Source: Gentiana macrophylla
Lineage: Eukaryota; Streptophyta; Magnoliopsida; Gentianales; Gentianaceae
Direction of reading: 5' to 3'
Assembly: GCA_026214975.1 (NCBI GenBank)
Contig: CM047817.1
Coordinates: forward strand, 61,164,407-61,228,406
DNA: 64,000 nucleotides
The notes under the pieces were generated by a model, which was not told where the DNA came from, searched no databases, and saw only the letters and a list, made by a program, of their open reading frames with translations. How positions within the stretch are numbered: the stretch's first letter is position 1; each line of letters opens with the position of its first letter. Shown here in pieces: positions 56,935-64,000 of this stretch. The translations under genes and the position numbers were made by a program.

Positions 56935-59062
56935 TGTAATATTCCGATTTTCGGGAAAGGGCAGACGTGTCTTTTTGCGAAAAAGAAATATTAGGTTCGG
57001 TTTCCTTTTATTCGGAGTTAATTATTTTGGACGTTTTATATATATAATTTCGAGTTTTATATATATAATTAAAAGGAAAATCAGTTTTTGTGGTCAAGGG
57101 CAATTAAGGAAAAGAATTAACTCTCTTTTAATATTAAGACCTAACCAAAAATCAGGGATTTTGAGTTTACTTTCAGCCTTCCCCCTTCCCTTGTGCGGCA
57201 TTGTGAAGAGAGAAAAGAGAGTTTTCACAATTCTAAGAGGAAGAGTTGATCGTTTTCAGAACCGATTCAAGAATTGGAAGCGTCGTGAGGAGGACAACGG
57301 TTTGCTATCGGTTTGGTGGTGTTGCAGCAGTCTTTCATCTGAGTTTGGATCAGTTTTCTGGGCTGCAATAGGTAATAGAAAACCGCCCTATGAATTCAAT
57401 CGTTGGTTATAAAGATTTGCTCTTGTTTTAAGGCTTTTTGGTGTTAGAATTATGAATTGTTGTTTTGGTTAATGACTCTAGTTGTTATGGTACGGTTAGA
57501 TGTGGTCTCTTGTGTTTACGGTGTTGATTATCTGCTGCTATTTGGTTGAAATACGATCTGGAAATCGCATGATTATGAGGTTAGGGTTTTGGTCGAACCC
57601 AGGTGGACGGGCGTCCGGTTCTCTGGACGGGCGTCTGCTTAGGTTGTGTCTCAGACGGGAGTCTGGCTTATCCGGACGGGCGTCTGAGGTGCTATTTTAC
57701 ATTCAGGATTGAAACTGTTTTAGGTGGACGGGCGTCTGGGCATAGTGGACGGGCGTCCAGCTTTGGACGGGCGTCCAGTAATGTTTAGACGGGCGTCCAG
57801 GGTCTTAAACGGGCGTCTAGCTTGTTTTGTCCTTCTTTACTTGTGGGTTGTTGTTCAGCCTTATAAACATGATTTATCCTTATGAAACCTTTATACATGA
57901 TATGTCAAAATGGTATAAAACTTAGACAAGCCTGAATTGAGCTTCTGATTTCGTTCAGTTAAAACACCGAATGTACTCTTCAAGGGAGTTGAAGTTCGGA
58001 TCCGTCGGAAGAGCATGATAGGCTTGGCTTTGATGGATTAGTATCCATCAATGTCTGTGTATGTGCTAGGACTTGTTCGTGTCTAGTGGTCTAGGAAGAG
58101 AGTAGTATTTGTGAAGGAGATTATTTGAAAACACTTAGGCTGGCTAGTTAATCACTTAATAAACAACGTATGTGACTAGTAAAAGATTAAACAACATGAC
58201 TCTCTTGGCTAGGCACCAGGCTAAATCGCGATGCATGTGCTACTTCTGAAGGTGGAGGAACTTCGTAGGTCAAAAGACCTTAAGTACGGAGGGACTCTGC
58301 TGAGGTGTGCGTGCTATCGGAGTCTACCTTTTCTAGACTTCGTGGATATTGGTGTGATCCACTAATATGTTGCAAAAGAGTGTCCCCAAGGTAGAAGAAC
58401 TCAGAGGTCAAAGACCCAAGTCTGAGAGGACTCTGCTTTGAGGTGGATGGCGTAGTGTGCCTTGAGAGCGGTTGTAACATAGATAGGCTAAGTAGAAACA
58501 GTTAGTCACAACATGTTGATGAGCATGAAGTGAACCGTAGATTGAGTCGGTCTCATTTGATCAAATGATTAAATAATTATCTTTTCTTTATAACTATGAT
58601 TGTTTTTCATAGCTTCTCTTTCTTTATAAGTACGTTGTACTTACCTCGAATGCATACTTTTTCTGTGTGTTTGGGGATGAGAAGACGAACAGGTTTTCGA
58701 GGAGGAGTTCGACGACGACGTTTGACGGCGCTCGTTGAAGACTTGTCATTTACAAGCTTTACTTTTACATTTGGTTTCTTGATACTTTCGAGGTAGACTT
58801 TTGGTCTTTCGAGACGTGTAGTACTTTTCTTTTGAGATTTTCGTATTTTCTCAAATGTAATAAATTTACATTTCCGCTTTTAGATTCCCCTTTTCTATTC
58901 TTAAACGTTTAGAAATTTTATACCCGAGTTTTTGCTTCCGTTTGCTTTAATTTGATACGACGTAGTAGAGGCTTACGTATAAAGTGAATTTACTTTTATT
59001 TTATACGTGCCGAACGTTTCATTTCCGGATAAGGACTCGGTGTCCGGGAACGGGGCGTTACA
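56935..59062 (+). repeat. Chromovirus 5' LTR (2128 bp)
   Basis: Contains a cluster of GGACGGGCGTC motifs and two diverged copies (58251-58305 and 58394-58450) of a block with GAGGTCAAAGACC and GAGGACTCTGCT. No coding sequence. Confidence 0.85.
57602..57825. repeat. Interspersed TGGACGGGCGTCC motif cluster in the LTR
   Basis: About eight copies of (G/A)GACGGGCGTC(C/T), some in CTGGACGGGCGTC context, spaced irregularly. Each is a near-palindrome of GGACG/CGTCC. Confidence 0.85.
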
Positions 59063-59064
59063 GT

Positions 59065-59076
59065 TGGTATCAGAGC
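59065..59076 (+). other. Chromovirus primer binding site (initiator-Met tRNA)
   Basis: TGGTATCAGAGC, two bases after the LTR end. Confidence 0.9.
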
Positions 59077-59159
59077 AAAAGCGTCCTGTAGGCTTCCTTT
59101 CTTTTAAGATAAGTTTCTTTAGATCTATTAGTAACGTCTGGTTTTCTTGATCATCAGGA

Positions 59160-60637
59160 TGGTGTTCACGAGGACTGGAGCGGGTGCAGAGTCTTCCAGA
59201 GTTCGAGGGAAAGTCCCGTACCGGTTGTAGGGGGTGGGGTAGTGAGGCCGATACCCTTATCGCAGCAGAGTTTGTCTCCACCACCACATACGGCGACACC
59301 ATCACCGAGGTCTCATCAGAGTTTGTCACCCCGACCTCATCAGGAACGACCTCCACGATGGCACGTGGGAAGTTCGGTTCAGATCACCATGGTAAGTGAT
59401 GTCCCAGCTGGCTATGTACCACCACCTGTGGCTAGCGTGTACCCTCCACCAACAAGTGTTTATCCACCAGTGTACCCTCAGCAGCAGCAGGTCTTTTACC
59501 CTCCTCCTGTAGGTCATGCTCCTCAACCTACTGTACCACCTTCACCACGCGTTGATCATCAGCAAGGCGTTGGTCACCCACCTTTTTGTTTTCAGCAACC
59601 CCAGTACCCCCCGCAGCCTCACCAGTTTTACCCTCAGGGATACTACCCTTACCAGCTTGTACCTCAAGCGTATCCGGCTTACCCTCCTCAGCAACAGTAC
59701 CCACAGCAGATACCGTATGGTTACCCACCGGTTTACCCACCAGTCAGGCCGGCTTTTGAGCAAGCACCAGTTGTAGATTGGTACACACAGTAAAGAAGGA
59801 ATCGAGTTGAGAACTTTTATAGAAACGTGGAGCATATGAAGGCAGAAGAGTGGTTGAGAGGTTTTGAAAAGGCTTGCAGGAACATACATGTCCCTGAGAC
59901 GGAAATGGCACAGCTGGCAGTTAGTTTTCTGTTGGGAGCAGCAGAAGCATGGATTGATGCCATTCAGAGCAGTAACGGTAAGATAACAGACTGGGAAGGT
60001 TTTAAAGCCATGTTTTACAACGAATACTTCCCGGCTACGGTGCAAGCTGATAAGGCAAGTCAGTTTTTGAAGTTTAAACATGGTACACAATACACGGTGA
60101 CCCAGTACACCAATAAATTCAACGAATTGGGGTGGTTCTACCCCGAGTTGATGAAAGTGGAGGAAAGGAAGATGGCTCTTTACAAGGACGGCTTGGCTTA
60201 TGAAATCCAATCAGGCATGCTGGGATTTACAACAAAGAATATGGCAGAGCTACTGAATAAAGCTTTGGAAGTCGAGACCTTTAGAAAGAGGGCTACAGTA
60301 GTTGTTGGGAACAAGAGAAGCTTTGGGGCAAGTCAAGGCAGTTATAGGGGAGCGCCACAGCAAGTCGCCAAGAAGACTACGGTTCCTACAGCAGCTAAAG
60401 CCCCGAACAGTGCACCACTTTGCCCCAAGTACAACAGAAATCACTCAGGAAAGTGCAGGCAGAACAGTACAGGTTGCTACATCTGCGGAGAGCCGGGACA
60501 CTTTTCTAGAGCGTGTCCAAGCAGAGGGAACAGAGGTAGTTCGAGTCAAGGAAGCGGAAAGAGCGGCCCAAGCCGACCGGTTCGAGTTTTTGCAGTGGAT
60601 GCTGGTTTTGTGGAACCAGAGGATGATGTTATTTCAG
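59160..60637 (+). pseudogene. Chromovirus gag
   Basis: ATG 59160 opens MVFTRTGAGAESSRVRGK and stops after 23 codons; a frame change brings in a Pro/Tyr/Gln-rich segment (YPPQPHQFYPQGYYPYQ). One TAA at 59791-59793 separates it from the gag core in the same frame (AEEWLRGFEKACRN, YTNKFNELGWFYPEL). A C-rich region follows: CPKYNRNHSGKC and the knuckle CYICGEPGHFSRAC (60477-60518). At 60637 the frame meets a GT-AG intron-like insert. Apart from the early frameshift and single TAA, gag is well preserved. Confidence 0.83.
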
Positions 60638-60731
60638 GTACCCTGTTGTTGTTTTGTTCTTTTGTTAAGATATTTTATAGCGTGTTTATTCATGTTGTAA
60701 CTATATTTAAATAAATGAATATGCATCCTAG
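60638..60731 (+). other. Intron-like GT-AG segment between gag and protease (94 nt)
   Basis: Begins GTACCCTGTTG and ends GCATCCTAG, AT- and T-rich. AGGTAC occurs at both borders. Read through, it ends gag in a stop; removed, gag (phase 1) and the protease frame join exactly. Size, composition and border signals fit a plant intron. Confidence 0.65.
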
Positions 60732-61894
60732 GTACGATAATGTTAGAAAACCTAGTGGTCAAGGCTTTGTTTGATACAGGAGCGTCAAATACTTTTGTGT
60801 CAACCAAGGTAGCTAAGAAATTGAACTTACCTTCAGAGATTTTAAGGAACACTTTGGAAATAACTACACCGTTAGGGAAGGTAACAAAGGTGACTAGGAG
60901 GATACCTCAAGTGGAAGTTCGAGTTGGACCTTATCGATGCAAGAGCGACTTCACAGTTTTGGACTTCTCGGATTTTGACGTAATCCTCGGAATACATTGG
61001 CTATCCGAGAATTATGTTCACTTGGAGTGTAGAGAGAAGAAAGTGACTTTTAAAGTACCTGGAAAGTCAGACAAGACGTATCAAGGGAATGTGTACAAGC
61101 CAGGTAAGAAGCGACATCCGATCATCTCAGCGGTTAAGGCCATCAGGGCTTGTCAAAAGGGTTGTGAGGGCTACTTGCTGTATGCAGTGGATGTAGAACA
61201 AGTGAAGCCAAAGTTAGAAGAAACTCCTGTTGTAAGAGAGTACCCCGAGGTGTTTCCAGAAGAGCTACCGGGAAACATGCCAGGTAGGGAAATCGAGTTT
61301 GAGATCAAGTTGGTACCCGGAGCGGCACCAGTTGCTAAGGCACCCTATAGGATGGCACCGGCTGAATTAAAGGAGTTAAAAGCTCAACTTAAAGATATGC
61401 TTGAAAGGAACATAATTCAGCCCAGTACCTCGCCTTGGGGAGCCCCTGTTTTGTTCGTAAAGAAGAAGGATGGCAGCATGAGAATGTGTATCGACTACAG
61501 AGCACTGAACAACCTTACCATCAAGAATAAGTATCCTCTACCAAGGATAGATGATCTGTTTAATCAGTTGCAAGGCAAGAAAGTGTTCTCCAAGATCGAC
61601 CTGAGGTCCGGATATCATCAGTTGAAGGTTAAGATAGCAGATATACCGAAGACGGCTTTCAGTACGAGATATAGACATTATGAGTTCCTCGTCATGCCTT
61701 TTGGACTCACTAATGCCCCATCTGCATTCATGGATTTGATGCAGCGAGTTTTCATGCCGTACTTGGATAAGTTCGTGATAGTGTTCATAGACGATATCCT
61801 AGTTTACTCTAAGGATGAGAAAGAACACGAGGAACACTTAAAGATAGTGTTGGACACACCGAGGAAGAATCGAGTTGTATGCAAAGTTTTCTAA
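60732..61894 (+). pseudogene. Chromovirus protease and reverse transcriptase
   Basis: Protease active site [12 protein letters not shown] (60767) and [21 protein letters not shown] hinge, [72 protein letters not shown] and the catalytic FIDDILVYS (61785-61811). Open for about 385 codons. A 1-bp insertion near 61878 then breaks the frame; the downstream RT end and RNase H lie in other frames. Confidence 0.88.
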
Positions 61895-62640
61895 GTGTGA
61901 CTTTTGGTTGGATCGAGTGAGTTTCTTGGGTCATGTCATTTACGGAGATGGCATTCAAGTTGATCCGGCAAAGATCGAGGCGATTGAGAATTGGCCTAGA
62001 CCTACTTGATTGAGCCAGAGGTAAGAAGTTTTCTTGGGTTGGTGTGGTTACTACCGGAAGTTCGTGCAAGACTTTTCGAAGATAGCTACTCCACTCACCG
62101 GTGACACGGAAGAATGTGAAATTTGAATGGACTAATGAGTGTGATAGGGCTTTTCATACCTTGAAGAGTAAGTTGACTATGGCACCGGTGTTAGCGATTC
62201 GGAGATTTTTGATAACTATGATGTCTACACGGATGCTTGGGACAGGGGTTTGGGTTGTGTGTTGATGCAAGGAGGAAAAGTGATAGCTTATGCGTCTCAG
62301 GCGATTGAAGGTGCATGAGAAGAATTACCCGACACATGATCTAGAGTTGGCGATAGTATTTGCCTTAAAGACTTGGAGGCATTACTTATATGGAGTTAAA
62401 GCGAGGATCTTCACTGACCATAAGCGCTTAAAATATTTCTTCACACAAGAGAATCTGAATATGAGACAGAGGCGATGGTTAGAGTTCGTTAAGGACTATG
62501 ATTTGGATATTCAATACCATCCGGTAAAGCGAATGTAGTGGCGGATGCTCCGAGCGAAACCAGTGTTTGCGGCTTCGGTGTTGAGTAGTGGCGAGAGAAA
62601 GGTTAGAGATTTGGAAATCGAAGCTTTGATCGATTGAAGA
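61895..62640 (+). pseudogene. Chromovirus RNase H region, frameshifted
   Basis: Pieces in order: VSFLGHVI and [14 protein letters not shown] (61920-61985), [10 protein letters not shown] (62277), [20 protein letters not shown] (62320-62375), [12 protein letters not shown] (62410-62445) and YDLDIQYHP (62500). The hallmark sites of Ty3 RNase H are recognisable but spread over frames, with a truncated segment at 62090-62220. Confidence 0.82.
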
Positions 62641-62649
62641 CAGCGATTT

Positions 62650-64000
62650 GTGGCACCATTGTTGGCAAGGTCAGAGTTGATGGATGATATACGGGGAAAG
62701 CTAGACGAAGACCCGGCTTTGTTGGATTTGAAGCGAGTTGCTAGAGAGAAGCCTACGGTCAGTTATGTGCGAGACAAGAATGGAAATCTTTGGTACCAGG
62801 ATCGTCTGTGTGTACCTAATGTCGGCGACCTAAGAAAAAGAGTTATGGAAGAGGCACACAGAATTGCTTTTGCGGTTCATCCAGGTGCTACTAAAATGTA
62901 CAGAGATTTAAAGGAAAGATTTTGGTGGCCCCGATGAAGTTGGAAATAGCCAAGTTTGTGGCAGAGTGTGATGTTTGTCAGAAGGTTAAAGCAGAACATA
63001 GAAGACCCGGGGGAATGCTTAAGCCATTGGACATCCCTGAATGGAAGTGGGATAAGATTACGATGGATTTCATCACCAGATTACCTAGGACAAAGGGAGG
63101 ACATGATGCAATTTGGGTAATTGTGGATAGATTGACCAAATCTGCCCATTTCTTGCCATACAAAGTTGACATGCCGTTGAGGAAGATGACGTCATTATAT
63201 CTGGATAATATAGTGAAGCTACACGGAGTTCCTATCTCTATAGTTTCGGATCGTGATTCGAGGTTCGTCAGTCGGTTTTGGAAGAGCTTACAAGAAGCCT
63301 TTGGAACTAAGTTAGATTTGAGCACGGCTTTTCACCCTCAGACAGATGGACAATCTGAGAGGACCATCCAAACACTCGAGGACATGTTGAGAGCTTGTGT
63401 TTTGGAGGTAGGCGGATCATGGGATGATTACCTATCGGTAGCAGAGTTTGCCTATAACAACAGTTTTCATGCAAGCATAGGCATGCCGCCGTTTGAAGCA
63501 TTGTATGGGAGAAGATGTCGCACGCCACTGTTTTGGGATGAAGTCGGGGAGAGACAGATTACAGGGCCAGAAATGGTTGAACAAGCAAAGGAAAGGGTTC
63601 AGTTAGTCAAGAAGAATCTGAAGGCAGCTCAAGACAGACAGAAAAGTTGGGCTGATGTTAGAAGAAGACCGCTCGAGTTTGAGTTAGAGTTTACCTCCGA
63701 GCTTCACCGATGAAGGGGGTGAAACGCTTTGGACAAAAGGGAAAGCTGAGTCCAAGGTATGTTGGACCTTTTGAGATTCTGGAAAGAGTTGGGACATTAG
63801 CATATAAGCTTCAGTTGCCGGAATCGATGTCGAGAGTCCATAGTGTTTTTCACGTCTCAATGTTGAAGAAGTGCCTGACGAAGAATGATGTTGAAACTAC
63901 GGTTGATCCCGAAATCTTACAAGATAATCTTGCTTACGACGAAAGACCTATCAATATTTTAGGCCGGAAAGAAAAGATGATTAAGAGACGGATGATTCCC
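62650..64000 (+). pseudogene. Chromovirus integrase with C-terminal chromodomain-like tail (partial)
   Basis: H2C2 finger: HRIAFAVHPGATKMY then, after a frame break at WWPR (62935), CDVCQKVKAEH. Catalytic triad: MDFITRLP (D, 63064), SDRDSRFVSRFW (D, 63248) and QSERTIQTLEDM (E, 63350). The frame is open from 62922 to 63713, then shifts again. The C-terminal part carries [24 protein letters not shown] and, near the edge, [14 protein letters not shown], the start of the chromodomain typical of this lineage. It is cut by the window end. Confidence 0.88.

Larger units (their letters stand above)
56935..64000 (+). mobile_element. Chromovirus (Ty3/gypsy, Del/Tekay-like), 3' end outside window
   Basis: 5' LTR, primer site, gag, protease-RT, RNase H, integrase and the start of a chromodomain-like tail, in Ty3/gypsy order, continue to the window edge. 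LTR ends TGTAATATTCCG and CGGGGCGTTACA (inverted TGTAACGCCCCG) are typical of this lineage. The 3' LTR is not visible, so age and TSD cannot be assessed. Confidence 0.88.

Noticed and set aside
59516..59776. Overlapping frames in other phases across the Pro-rich gag segment
   Set aside because: Shadows of the Pro/Gln-rich gag frame caused by its CCN-rich composition.

Overview
This is nuclear DNA of a flowering plant, probably a dicot, from a gene-poor, transposon-dense region. It is AT-rich, with plant-type tRNA primer sites, plant LTR-retrotransposon lineages, short hAT elements with 8-bp target duplications, (AT)n tracts, and one plant gene family, a CASP-like membrane protein. Almost all coding sequence belongs to mobile elements, most of it broken by stops and frameshifts. 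No rRNA gene, functional tRNA gene or CRISPR array was seen.

Layout: (1) 1-5.2 kb, minus strand: Athila/Tat-like Ty3/gypsy derivative that goes from gag straight to the post-pol motif, with a duplicated tRNA-Asp primer site. (2) 5.26-11.9 kb: tandem array 1, seven units, interrupted by a Pack-MULE-like element (10088-11408). (3) 11.9-14.2 kb: minus-strand copia 5' end, a hAT element and a palindromic-motif cluster. (4) 14213-19261: complete but broken copia element with 5-bp TSDs. (5) 19.3-21.6 kb: minisatellite, a 250-bp palindrome, a hAT element. (6) 22.2-25.0 kb: 3' end of a Tat-type gypsy element with an antisense extra ORF. (7) 25.0-28.6 kb: three hAT elements and a DUF659 transposase fragment. 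(8) 28.6-35.9 kb: the body of a CASPL5-type gene (minus strand) and, directly upstream of it, array 2 with nine units. (9) 35.9-36.7 kb: a chimeric ORF joining a captured fragment to an Athila integrase tail. (10) 37413-54982: a copia element whose 5' LTR was split by a 12.2-kb SIRE/Maximus element (37623-49800). (11) 55.2-56.9 kb: one candidate host exon and a repeat-rich intron. (12) 56935-64000: 5' LTR, gag and pol of a chromovirus running off the window.

The most unusual structure is the pair of arrays. Each unit carries, on the minus strand, what looks like the promoter and first exon of the CASPL5-type gene, followed by a hAT tip and a tRNA-derived SINE-like segment. There are sixteen exon-1 copies. 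Array 2 sits immediately upstream of the remaining CASPL5 exon, so the gene has nine candidate tandem first exons. Array 1 has the same unit order but no gene body. From the third unit on, units alternate between a long TATA-bearing form and a short form that lost about 190 bp between two TTTCAG repeats.

Other points of interest are a 94-nt GT-AG intron-like insertion between gag and protease of the chromovirus, a recurrent CAGT/CGAT difference between sister LTRs, and the chimeric junction at 35.92 kb. Boundaries rest on TSDs, LTR ends and motifs read by eye; protein families were recognised from motifs, not from a search.
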